The notes under the pieces were generated by a model. The model was not told where the DNA came from. It did no database searches and saw only the letters and a list, made by a program, of their open reading frames with translations. From Anaerolineales bacterium UBA6131 (lineage in GTDB: Bacteria > Chloroflexota > Anaerolineae > UBA2200): a stretch of 7,792 nucleotides of DNA. A program made the position numbers and the translations under genes. The stretch is from NCBI GenBank assembly GCA_002435875.1, contig DIVN01000151.1:28837-36628 (forward strand), in the 5' to 3' direction. Positions 1 to 5,412 of the stretch are shown here, piece by piece (positions within the stretch are counted from its first letter, which is position 1; the number at the start of each line of letters is the position of its first letter).

Positions 1-150
1 CAAATGTGCGGCGTGTTCATTGGGCACCAGAAGCACATGACCTGGATTGATCGGCTGGGCGTCCATGAAAGCAGCGCACCTGTCGTCCCGATAGACGATG
101 CTGGCCGGCAAGTTTCCAGCCAAGATATCGCAAAAGACGCATTCCCCCAC
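1..150 (-). CDS. HIT-family protein (histidine triad), N-terminal part only
   Basis: The 50 residues visible begin with a Cys-x-x-Cys (CVFCDI) and continue through an FMDAQPINPGHVLLVP stretch, the usual N-terminal half of HIT-family nucleotide hydrolases/transferases (Hint/Fhit-like). These act on AMP-linked nucleotides in the cytoplasm. The catalytic HxHxH triad lies beyond the left edge, so activity cannot be judged. The start is a GTG at 148-150, chosen because GGAGGG sits 6 nt upstream. The gene follows the hydrolase stop after only 33 nt on the same strand, so it is probably the last visible gene of the cyclophilin-hydrolase-HIT operon. The CxxC pair is common in HIT proteins that bind zinc near the N-terminus. 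The family call is fairly secure; the exact substrate is unknown. Confidence 0.85.
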   Translation of the reverse strand, partial: MGECVFCDILAGNLPASIVYRDDRCAAFMDAQPINPGHVLLVPNEHAAHL

Positions 151-183
151 TGAAGACCCTCCAACAACGCCGTGCGCAAGGAA

Positions 184-1116
184 TCAAGGCTGCAACAAGT
201 CGTGCGTCGATGCACGACCCGTATGCTGGCGACAGAAAGAGGCAATGGCGCCCAGGGCCTGCCTGGATTCGGCTAGGAGAGGTACTAGTATCTGCCAGAC
301 GTGCCACATCCCTGGCCAGACCTGCAGCGTGACGTCCACGCCGGCGGCCCGTGCCCGAGGCGCAAAGCGCTGCACATCATCCAGCAGATTCTCGTCACCG
401 CCCACCTGAATTAGCAGCGCGGGCAGCCCGGTCAGATCAGCGTAGTAGGGAGACACCAACGGCTGGCGTGGATCGGAATCACCCAGATATAGGCGTAGCT
501 GCTCCTTGGCCCAGGCGAGTGGCAGCCCAACGTCCGTCTGCACGGCGCCTTGCTCAGACATGCCGGCCAGATCCGTGGCCGGCGACAGAAGCACAGCTGC
601 TGCGGGAAGCTGCTCACCACCGTCCCTCAGCGACAGCATGGTACTCAGCGCGAGATTGCCTCCTGCAGAATCACCCGCGATGATGACCTGCTCAGGCAAG
701 ATGCCGCTATTGAGAAGCCAGTGGTACGCGGTCCGACAATCCTCCAATGCAGCGGGGAAGGGGTACTCAGGGGCAACGCGATAATCAACTGCCAGAGCTC
801 GTCGACCTGTTGCCTTCACCAGGTAGCCCACCAGCCAGCGGTGAGCCTGATTCCAGCCTATCGTCCACGCTCCACCGTGCAGGTAGAGCAGCACGCCATT
901 TGCGGCGTCGGCAGCGGGAACAATCCATTCTGCGGGGACATCGCCAGCCAATACCGACTGCCGGGTCACCCCGGGTGGAAGGAAGGCGTGATCCAGCCAG
1001 CGCTTTTGCGCGGCCCGCACGTTCCCGGATGCCGCAAACGTGGGAGTGAGAGCCACTACTCTGCTCCACAACCAGCGCCAGAGGCGGCTTTGCAGACTGA
1101 GGGTGTGTTCAGGCAA
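184..1116 (-). CDS. Alpha/beta hydrolase, hormone-sensitive-lipase (HSL / type IV) esterase family
   Basis: A 310-residue protein, typical of the HSL carboxylesterase family, which hydrolyses short- to medium-chain esters. Numbered from the chosen start, the oxyanion-hole motif HGGAW is at 80-84. The nucleophile elbow GDSAGG is at 148-153 with Ser150. The acid is probably Asp241 (VGGDENLLDD) and the catalytic His is His272 (PGMWHVWQ). YRVAPEYPFPAALED at about 112-126 is also characteristic of the family. No signal peptide is clear; the Trp/Leu-rich N-terminus (about 10-25) is a cap helix and could touch membrane. The frame opens at a TTG at 1131, but the TTG at 1116 is preferred because GGGAGG lies 5 nt before it, whereas 1131 has no ribosome site. 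Cyclophilin lies 48 nt upstream and the HIT gene 33 nt downstream, which suggests one transcript. The physiological substrate is not inferable. Confidence 0.88.
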   Translation of the reverse strand: MPEHTLSLQSRLWRWLWSRVVALTPTFAASGNVRAAQKRWLDHAFLPPGVTRQSVLAGDVPAEWIVPAADAANGVLLYLHGGAWTIGWNQAHRWLVGYLVKATGRRALAVDYRVAPEYPFPAALEDCRTAYHWLLNSGILPEQVIIAGDSAGGNLALSTMLSLRDGGEQLPAAAVLLSPATDLAGMSEQGAVQTDVGLPLAWAKEQLRLYLGDSDPRQPLVSPYYADLTGLPALLIQVGGDENLLDDVQRFAPRARAAGVDVTLQVWPGMWHVWQILVPLLAESRQALGAIASFCRQHTGRASTHDLLQP

Positions 1117-1164
1117 CGATGCCTCCCACAACGCCTAGGAAACCCGCGGGCCGCTCGATCATGC

Positions 1165-1848
1165 TCAGCTTTCGGTGATGGTTACGCTCTCAATCGCATC
1201 ACCCGGATAAGTGGGGAACTCATCAGGATCACGCAGCTTGAGCCCTCGCACCACATCCATCCCGCTGGTGACCTGCCCGAAGATGGTATAGCCCCCGTTG
1301 AGGTGAGGTGTCGGGCCGAACGTGATAAAGAACTGGCTGCCATTTGTGTCGCGCCCGGCGTTGGCCATAGCAACCACACCGGCCTTGTCGAACTTGAGAT
1401 CGCTGTCTTCATTCTTGAACCGGTATCCCGGCCCACCGCCTCCAGTACCGGTCGGATCTCCGCCCTGAGCCATGAAACCATCCAGGACGCGGTGAAAGGT
1501 CACACCATCAAAGTACTTCTGGCGTGCCAGAAACACAAAGCTGTTGACGGTGAGCGGTGACTTGGCGGCATACAGGCGGATCACGAACTCTCCGCCTTTG
1601 GCCATTTTGACCGTAGCCTGATACTGCTTTTGAGGGTCGATCAACATGGGTGGAGCAGAGGCATATTGCTTGTCTCCGACAAGCGCCGGTAACTTGGGTG
1701 TGGTGGAGCCAGGTGCCCTTGCCGAGAGTGCCGCCCAGCTCGCGGCGGCCAACAGCAGGATAGCAACAACTGCGGTCATGCGTATTGTCCCTTTCTTGTG
1801 CCACGCTGTGATACGTGAGTCAGGTCGCGAGGGGTTGCTCTTGTTCAT
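1165..1848 (-). CDS. Peptidyl-prolyl cis-trans isomerase, cyclophilin type, membrane-anchored or exported
   Basis: A 227-residue protein. Residues about 24-42 form a hydrophobic helix (VVAILLLAAASWAALS) preceded by Arg/Lys, so it is an uncleaved anchor or a signal peptide. From about 75 it is a compact bacterial cyclophilin domain: FHRV with catalytic Arg120, the GFMAQGGDPTGTGGGGPGY block (125-142), the ANAGRDTNGSQFFI core (162-175) and HLNGGYTIFGQV (182-193). Such enzymes isomerise Xaa-Pro bonds; the anchor places this one outside the cytoplasmic membrane, where it would help folding of exported proteins. ATG 1848 has no Shine-Dalgarno and lies 7 nt after a -10 box, so translation may be leaderless. 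An internal ATG at 1779 (Met24) has a weak AAAGGG upstream but would lose the positive residues before the helix. It heads the operon with the hydrolase and HIT genes. Confidence 0.93.
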   Translation of the reverse strand: MNKSNPSRPDSRITAWHKKGTIRMTAVVAILLLAAASWAALSARAPGSTTPKLPALVGDKQYASAPPMLIDPQKQYQATVKMAKGGEFVIRLYAAKSPLTVNSFVFLARQKYFDGVTFHRVLDGFMAQGGDPTGTGGGGPGYRFKNEDSDLKFDKAGVVAMANAGRDTNGSQFFITFGPTPHLNGGYTIFGQVTSGMDVVRGLKLRDPDEFPTYPGDAIESVTITES

Positions 1849-1855
1849 GGTGCCG

Positions 1856-1885
1856 AGTTTACGCCGTGCCAGGGCAGATTGTCAA
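1856..1885 (-). promoter_or_regulatory. Sigma70-type promoter of the cyclophilin operon
   Basis: Read on the minus strand, a perfect TTGACA (1880-1885) is followed after 18 nt by TAAACT (1856-1861), which matches 4 of 6 consensus bases. Only 7 nt separate the -10 from the ATG at 1848, so transcription should begin at or next to the start codon. The position directly before an operon-leading gene supports the call. The activity itself is inferred. Confidence 0.55.
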
Positions 1886-2022
1886 TTCGCATAAGGTCCA
1901 CACCATGAGTTCCTCATTGTGAAAGCGTTGGCAGACTTTACCGGCGGGGCGGGCAGAAAGGCAGGCGCGGTGTTACGTGAACGGACCGCGGGGGCGGCAG
2001 ATGTTTGAATCTGACGCAACGC

Positions 2023-2057
2023 CAGGTGCGACGCAAATGTAGAATGCGTCGCACCTG
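2023..2057. repeat. Perfect 13-bp inverted repeat in a 271-bp gene-free interval
   Basis: CAGGTGCGACGCA (2023-2035) and its exact reverse complement (2045-2057) flank a 9-nt loop, aatgtagaa. The arms are GC-rich, so the RNA hairpin would be very stable. It lies downstream of the 56-aa membrane-protein gene (minus strand) and upstream of the cyclophilin promoter. It can therefore act as a 3'-end stabiliser or terminator for the small-gene operon, but neither strand shows a T-run after the stem. It could also be a protein-binding site. The rest of 1849-2119 holds the cyclophilin promoter and nothing else I can name. Confidence 0.6.
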
Positions 2058-2119
2058 AACTTCACTTTGGAACCGAGCCTCTCTTGAAGAAGTACGGATG
2101 TGCCGCGGAATCGGCTGTC

Positions 2120-2290
2120 TTACCGATTCTTCATCACAACCCCGATCGCGAGCACGATCCAGCCCGCCAGTACGAGGATGAACTCGTAAGGAGCGGCAGC
2201 TGCGAGTCCACCGTACCTGCCCAGAAGGCCAAGGACGACAAGAGCTACACTGATATAGAAGAAAACATTCGTGGGTGCATTGAGCTTCAT
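2120..2290 (-). CDS. Small two-helix membrane protein, uncharacterised (56 aa)
   Basis: This short frame starts at ATG 2290 and reads MKLNAPTNVFFYISVALVVL, then a short GRYGG linker, then a second helix, and ends VVMKNR. Residues about 9-23 and 36-53 are strongly hydrophobic, so the product should be a small integral membrane hairpin. Translation is supported by an exceptional ribosome site: GGAGGTGAT, nearly complementary to the whole anti-Shine-Dalgarno sequence, with 9 nt between GGAGG and ATG. It follows the GlsB-like gene on the same strand after 58 nt, which contain an 8-bp hairpin. I do not recognise a named family, though similar two-helix MKL-type proteins occur in environmental bacteria as far as I recall. 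A role in the envelope or stress response is inferred only from the neighbour. Confidence 0.78.
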   Translation of the reverse strand: MKLNAPTNVFFYISVALVVLGLLGRYGGLAAAAPYEFILVLAGWIVLAIGVVMKNR

Positions 2291-2318
2291 TGGATATCAC
2301 CTCCTCTCTGTGTGTTCT

Positions 2319-2342
2319 CTGTGGGCAGAACCCCGCCCACAG
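2319..2342 (-). promoter_or_regulatory. Intercistronic hairpin between the GlsB-like and 56-aa protein genes
   Basis: CTGTGGGC (2319-2326) pairs exactly with GCCCACAG (2335-2342) around an 8-nt loop. It lies 7 nt after the GlsB-like stop and ends about 14 nt before the extended ribosome site of the next gene. No T-run follows on either strand, so a transcript-processing or stabilising element is likelier than a full terminator. Confidence 0.4.
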
Positions 2343-2348
2343 TCCAGG

Positions 2349-2600
2349 CTAGCGCCTGACCGCACGAGCGACGAACAGCACGACCAGTGCGCCCAGGAAA
2401 GCAACGATGAGGGTGGGGAGGTTAAACCCACTGATCGCATCCGGCATGTGAAAGAAAGTGCTGGCGAGCCAGCCGCCCACCAACGCTCCGATGATGCCAA
2501 TGACAATGTCGCCGATCAGACCAAAAGCAGATCCTCCCATGACCGCGCCTGCCAACCAACCGGCAATTGCACCAACAACAATCCAAGTTACAAGTCCCAT
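2349..2600 (-). CDS. GlsB/YeaQ/YmgE-family stress-response membrane protein
   Basis: An 83-residue, Gly-rich, three-helix membrane protein. Helix 1 is MGLVTWIVVGAIAGWLAGAV, followed by the GGSAFGLIGDIVIGIIGALV block (22-41) and a third helix at about 61-80, ending ARAVRR. The WIVVGAIAGWLAG and GLIGDIVIGIIGALVGGWL patterns are diagnostic of the transglycosylase-associated/GlsB family (Pfam Transgly_assoc). The family is linked to acid, osmotic and stationary-phase stress in other bacteria, but its biochemical role is unknown. ATG 2600 is supported by GGAGGG 6 nt upstream. The length is normal for the family. It probably shares a transcript with the 56-aa membrane protein downstream and perhaps the 46-aa Gly/Lys-rich gene upstream (136 nt gap). 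Confidence 0.93.
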   Translation of the reverse strand: MGLVTWIVVGAIAGWLAGAVMGGSAFGLIGDIVIGIIGALVGGWLASTFFHMPDAISGFNLPTLIVAFLGALVVLFVARAVRR

Positions 2601-2736
2601 ATGATTCCCTCCATTTAGGTGGTTCTTCCAGCCTCAGTCAACAGCAATACGCTGGGGTTATGACCGCACTGAGTTGTATACCAGTCGCCATGCATCCCTT
2701 GGTTATCCACTGGAAGACCCGGACCCTCACGGCGCG

Positions 2737-2877
2737 CTACGCGTCACTTGCAAGTGCCTTTCTTGTCGCCCTTGCGTTTACGACACCTTGGCCCTCGGCT
2801 CGACCTTTGCCTTCGCCTCGACCATCGCGGGGCCCTTTCGCCCCAGTTGGGGGGCCTTTTCCATCTCGCTTTGGCAT
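2737..2877 (-). CDS. Tiny Gly/Lys/Arg-rich protein, uncharacterised (46 aa), possibly frameshifted at its C-terminus
   Basis: ATG 2877 follows a very strong ribosome site (GGGAGGTGAT, 8 nt between GGAGG and ATG), which is the main argument that this is real. The product begins MPKRDGKGPPTGAKGPRDGR and continues with Gly-Glu-Gly-Lys-Gly spacing: hydrophilic, basic, no cysteine, probably disordered. The MPxxDGxGP opening resembles short Gly-rich proteins of the DUF5320-like type, which usually end near a cysteine. The final residues VVNARATRKALASDA lose the Gly/Lys pattern. Another frame over the same bases reads KRKGDKKGTCK and stops at 2744-2746, which resumes it, so an indel near 2780-2800 is possible. 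The function is unknown. Confidence 0.6.
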   Translation of the reverse strand: MPKRDGKGPPTGAKGPRDGRGEGKGRAEGQGVVNARATRKALASDA

Positions 2878-2898
2878 CTGAATCACCTCCCTTTACGA

Positions 2899-2917
2899 GA
2901 GCGCATATTAAGCGCTC
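2899..2917 (-). promoter_or_regulatory. Hairpin between the 173-aa and 46-aa protein genes
   Basis: GAGCGC (2899-2904) and GCGCTC (2912-2917) form a 6-bp stem with an AT-rich 7-nt loop. It starts 19 nt after the stop of the 173-aa gene and ends just before the ribosome site of the 46-aa gene. Without a T-run it is a weak terminator candidate; it may instead separate or attenuate the two genes. Confidence 0.3.
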
Positions 2918-2935
2918 ACTGGATACTCCCGTTTG

Positions 2936-3457
2936 CTACTGGCTGCTTGCACTGATCTGCTCATGCACAGTGATTGACTTGCCCAGTGCATTGTGCAATA
3001 GGCTCAGCATCTCCTGGTCACTGCCCAGGTACTGCACGATCACACGTCCACTCGCCCAGAAGTTTGGCTGATCCGTCCACCTGATGTCTCTGCCTCCCAC
3101 GGAGGTGCCATCCACAGAGATCAGTTGTGACTCGCGCTCCCGCTCGCGCTGGCTCGGGTATTCAAACACCAGCACCAGTGTGCCGTCTACGTTAACAACC
3201 TGACCGCCAACCCCAAAGAACGGCTCGGTGAATGCGCCGGCCGGTCTGACGAGACCGCCGGCCCCGCGCAGGGCGTCCATCAGCTCCTGAGAGTCGCCAA
3301 TACTGACGATCTTTGACTCGGCGACTACGGGTGTCACAGTCTTGCCTACACCGATCCAGCATACGAATGCGACCAGGGTTGCACAGAGCAGCAAGCCGGC
3401 GAAGAGCACGGCACTCGGTTGAACTACAGATTCCCAGCGCAGCCTGTGTTCGCCCAT
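2936..3457 (-). CDS. Membrane-anchored extracytoplasmic protein, uncharacterised (173 aa)
   Basis: Residues about 14-37 form one hydrophobic helix after a basic N-terminus, so the rest (about 40-173) should face outside the membrane. No lipobox is clear: Cys25 and Cys33 lie inside the helix. The soluble part has a DALRGAGGLVRP segment, a short RERERES charged repeat (about 104-110), and a LISVDGTSVGG...W...PNFWASGRVIVQYLGSD block. The last block recalls small secreted or lipoprotein families of environmental bacteria that I know only as hypothetical. ATG 3457 has AAAGGAG upstream at good spacing. Its first 34 bases overlap the 3' end of the receiver gene, and a TATAGT -10-like box (3511-3516) lies inside that gene. 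No function is proposed. Confidence 0.82.
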   Translation of the reverse strand: MGEHRLRWESVVQPSAVLFAGLLLCATLVAFVCWIGVGKTVTPVVAESKIVSIGDSQELMDALRGAGGLVRPAGAFTEPFFGVGGQVVNVDGTLVLVFEYPSQRERERESQLISVDGTSVGGRDIRWTDQPNFWASGRVIVQYLGSDQEMLSLLHNALGKSITVHEQISASSQ

Positions 3458-4002
3458 GCCAACTCCTTTCTATTGGGGATGCTGGCATTCCACGGTATCA
3501 TCTTAGGCATACTATATACGGGACGCGCTGTGTTCTTCCTCAGGCAATCGAAGAAAGTGGACGGATCGAAGCCAACCTTGTCACCCCTCTGCGTGGCATC
3601 GGTGCCTTGGCAACACCCCCCGCCACTTCCGCTCTCACGCATCGAAGTCTTGCAGATAGCGTCCCGCAGAGCCTCAGGTGGGCCACCCTTGACCAGGAAG
3701 GCGTCGGCTCCAGCAGCAAGCGCGTCGTCCTCATACTCCGAGTGCAGCGTGAGCACAACGACCCGGACCTCTGGCTGCTCGCTCTTGATGAGCCGCGTAG
3801 CCTCTAGGCCACCCATGCCTCGCATCTGGACGTCCATGAGCACGACATCGGGGCGCTTCTCTGCCGCCAGCTTCACACCCTCTTGCCCATCTGCCGCCTC
3901 ACCGACACATTCCACGTCCGGCCAAAGGGCAAGAAGTGCCTGCAGGGCCTGGCGCACTGCGCTCCGATCATCTACAATTAGCACCTGCCTTGGTTGCCTC
4001 AT
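3424..4002 (-). CDS. Orphan response-regulator receiver protein (no output domain) with an atypical C-terminal tail
   Basis: Residues 4-120 are a complete CheY-like receiver. The acidic pair is Asp11-Asp12, the phospho-acceptor is Asp57 (VVLMDVQM), the switch Thr is Thr85 (VVLTLHS) and the conserved Lys is Lys105 (FLVKGG). It therefore looks competent to take a phosphoryl group from a histidine kinase. The tail from about 121 to 192 is unlike any domain I know: Gly/Ser/Cys-rich, then irregular. No LuxR-type helix-turn-helix is visible in any frame there, and the tail contains the ribosome site and start of the 173-aa gene. The real product may have ended near residue 125-130 before a mutation extended the frame. 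ATG 4002 has only a weak AGAGG. It is divergent from the kinase-regulator pair and may be an alternative acceptor or phosphate sink for that kinase (inference). Confidence 0.85.
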   Translation of the reverse strand: MRQPRQVLIVDDRSAVRQALQALLALWPDVECVGEAADGQEGVKLAAEKRPDVVLMDVQMRGMGGLEATRLIKSEQPEVRVVVLTLHSEYEDDALAAGADAFLVKGGPPEALRDAICKTSMRESGSGGGCCQGTDATQRGDKVGFDPSTFFDCLRKNTARPVYSMPKMIPWNASIPNRKELAWANTGCAGNL

Positions 4003-4048
4003 GGGACAAGCCTCTCAGCACATAATCATGTTGACAATGCTCGTAGCT

Positions 4049-4077
4049 ATCGTACCCTCAAACCCGCCCGCTGCCAT
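4049..4077 (-). promoter_or_regulatory. Weak promoter candidate for the receiver gene
   Basis: On the minus strand, ATGGCA (4072-4077) and TACGAT (4049-4054) are 17 nt apart and match 4 of 6 bases each of the -35 and -10 consensus. The expected start would leave a leader of about 40 nt before ATG 4002. The evidence is only consensus resemblance and position. Confidence 0.25.
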
Positions 4078-4173
4078 CGGCAAGTGGAATGGTCTTTTTC
4101 TCCATACAAAGTGAGGCCCCCAGCGGTCTTCACTGACTCAAGTCGCTGTGGCCTGCTACTAAAGTTGGAGGCG

Positions 4174-4194
4174 CGATTTGGCGGCACGAAATCG
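4174..4194. promoter_or_regulatory. Inverted repeat overlapping the -35 box (candidate operator)
   Basis: CGATTT (4174-4179) and AAATCG (4189-4194) are exact reverse complements 9 nt apart. Together they cover the -35 box and half the spacer of the kinase promoter. Centre-to-centre spacing is 15 bp. A dimeric regulator bound here would block RNA polymerase. The LuxR-type regulator of the same operon is a candidate for autoregulation, but that is inference. Confidence 0.35.
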
Positions 4195-4206
4195 TCCGTC
4201 TATAAT
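4178..4206 (+). promoter_or_regulatory. Sigma70-type promoter of the kinase-regulator operon
   Basis: TTGGCG (4178-4183), 17 nt, then a perfect TATAAT (4201-4206). The predicted start at about 4213 gives a leader of about 54 nt before ATG 4267, which includes the AAGGAGG ribosome site. This is the best promoter in the window. Another TTGACA at 4031-4036 lacks a convincing -10. The remainder of 4003-4266 shows no gene. Confidence 0.75.
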
Positions 4207-4266
4207 CCCTGCGGCAACTTCGCTCAGTTGAGGATCGGAGCATCGGCGCACGAAGGAGGTCTTCCA

Positions 4267-5412
4267 ATGACCAACGAAGCCGATACCAACGACCGACTCC
4301 ACGATGAGACGCGCCAGCGGCTGGCTGAAAGCCAGAGCCTGCAGCAGATGACGGCCGCGCTGTTGCATAGGCTCTCGCTCGAAGAAGTGTTCGAGATCGT
4401 GCGCCGCGAGGCGCGCCAACTGACGGGCGCCGCAGGTGACGGCATCTATCTGCTGGAAGAAGAGACCTGGCTGCGAGAGGCCAGCGACGACGCACACGCC
4501 GATCCGCGCGCCAAACGGATCCCGGTGGCGGGCACGTACACGGGCCAGGCTGTGCGCAGTGGCAAGCCGATGCTGGTCAATGACTATGCCGGTACGGCAG
4601 TGGAAGCCCGGGCCCCGACCCTGACCCCCACATCCTTGCTGACGGTGCCCTTGCTGGTAGAGGGCACCGTCATCGGCGCCCTGAACGTGGCCAACAAGCC
4701 AGGAGGATTCACCGAGGATGACGTTCGCGTTCTGCAACACCTCGCGGATGTAGCTGCCATTGCCATCGAAAACGCTCGCCTGCGTCACAGAGCGGAGCGG
4801 ATGGCCATTGTGGAAGAGCGACAGTGGCTGGCACGCGAACTGCACGACTCGGTGACCCAGGCGCTCTACAGTGTGACCCTCTACGCCGAGGCGGCGCGCA
4901 TGGCGCTCGCGGCTGGCAAACAGGACGTGGCGACGGAGAACTTACGAGAACTGCAGATGATGGCTCGCGAGGCCCTGTTCGATATTCGGTTGCTCATCTT
5001 CGAATTGCACCCACCCATTCTCGAAGGCCAGGGATTGGCTCCCGCGCTCCAGATTCGGTTGGCATCGGTCGAAAGCCGCGCGGGATTGAAGACCGAAATG
5101 CACGTGGATGGGGCGCGGCGTCTACCACTCCCAATAGAGGAAGACCTGTACCGAATCGCGCTCGAAGCCCTCAACAACGTGGTCAAGCATGCCCGGGCCC
5201 AGCACGTGGCAGTCAATCTGCAGTTCGACGACCAGCGCGTCTGCCTGGAGATTTCGGACGACGGGACGGGGTACGATCCAGCCACGGCCAGGGAAGGTGG
5301 CGGGATGGGATTGAACGGCATGGAGGAGCGCGCCCAACGCATCAACGCCAAGCTGGAGATCCGCAGCGCGCCGGGGAGTGGCACCACTCTGAAGGTGGAG
5401 GCACCATTATGA
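4267..5412 (+). CDS. Soluble GAF-domain sensor histidine kinase (HisKA_3 / NarL-system type)
   Basis: A 381-residue cytoplasmic kinase without membrane segments. A short helical lead (about 10-35) is followed by a GAF domain (about 36-172), with YTGQAVRSGKPMLVNDY and LLTVPLLVEGTVIGALNVANK as hallmarks. Next comes the dimerisation/phospho-acceptor helix ERQWLARELHDSVTQAL (184-200) with His193, and then a HATPase domain: N-box EALNNVVKHA (300-309), G1 box DDGTG (331-335) and G2 box GGGMGLNGMEERA (344-356). All key residues are present, so it should autophosphorylate in response to whatever the GAF domain senses, possibly redox, gas or a small ligand. The GAF has no Cys or visible haem-ligand motif that would decide. 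The frame is open further upstream, but ATG 4267 is chosen for AAGGAGG 7 nt before it. It overlaps the regulator by 4 nt (ATGA). Confidence 0.95.
   Translation: MTNEADTNDRLHDETRQRLAESQSLQQMTAALLHRLSLEEVFEIVRREARQLTGAAGDGIYLLEEETWLREASDDAHADPRAKRIPVAGTYTGQAVRSGKPMLVNDYAGTAVEARAPTLTPTSLLTVPLLVEGTVIGALNVANKPGGFTEDDVRVLQHLADVAAIAIENARLRHRAERMAIVEERQWLARELHDSVTQALYSVTLYAEAARMALAAGKQDVATENLRELQMMAREALFDIRLLIFELHPPILEGQGLAPALQIRLASVESRAGLKTEMHVDGARRLPLPIEEDLYRIALEALNNVVKHARAQHVAVNLQFDDQRVCLEISDDGTGYDPATAREGGGMGLNGMEERAQRINAKLEIRSAPGSGTTLKVEAPL

Noticed and set aside
550..1560. Long open frame (336 codons) on the plus strand opposite the hydrolase and cyclophilin genes
   Set aside because: It lies antisense to two clear enzyme families, crosses their intergenic gap, and has no ribosome site or domain-like composition. 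It is a high-GC mirror frame.
1938..2300. Minus-strand 120-codon frame overlapping the 56-aa membrane protein
   Set aside because: Arg/Cys/Ser-rich random-looking product. The overlapping 56-codon frame has two clean hydrophobic helices and the correctly spaced GGAGGTGAT.
2607..2641. TTGACT-18-TAAATG as a promoter for the GlsB-like gene (minus strand)
   Set aside because: Transcription would start only about 4 nt before the ATG and leave the clear GGAGGG ribosome site outside the mRNA; the -10 match is also poor.
3419..4114. Plus-strand open frame of 231 codons opposite the receiver gene
   Set aside because: Ser/Thr/Ala-rich translation with no domain, antisense to a receiver with all catalytic residues.
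4159..4845. Minus-strand open frame of 228 codons opposite the GAF kinase
   Set aside because: It is the antisense shadow of a well-conserved GAF/kinase coding region and covers the operon promoter.
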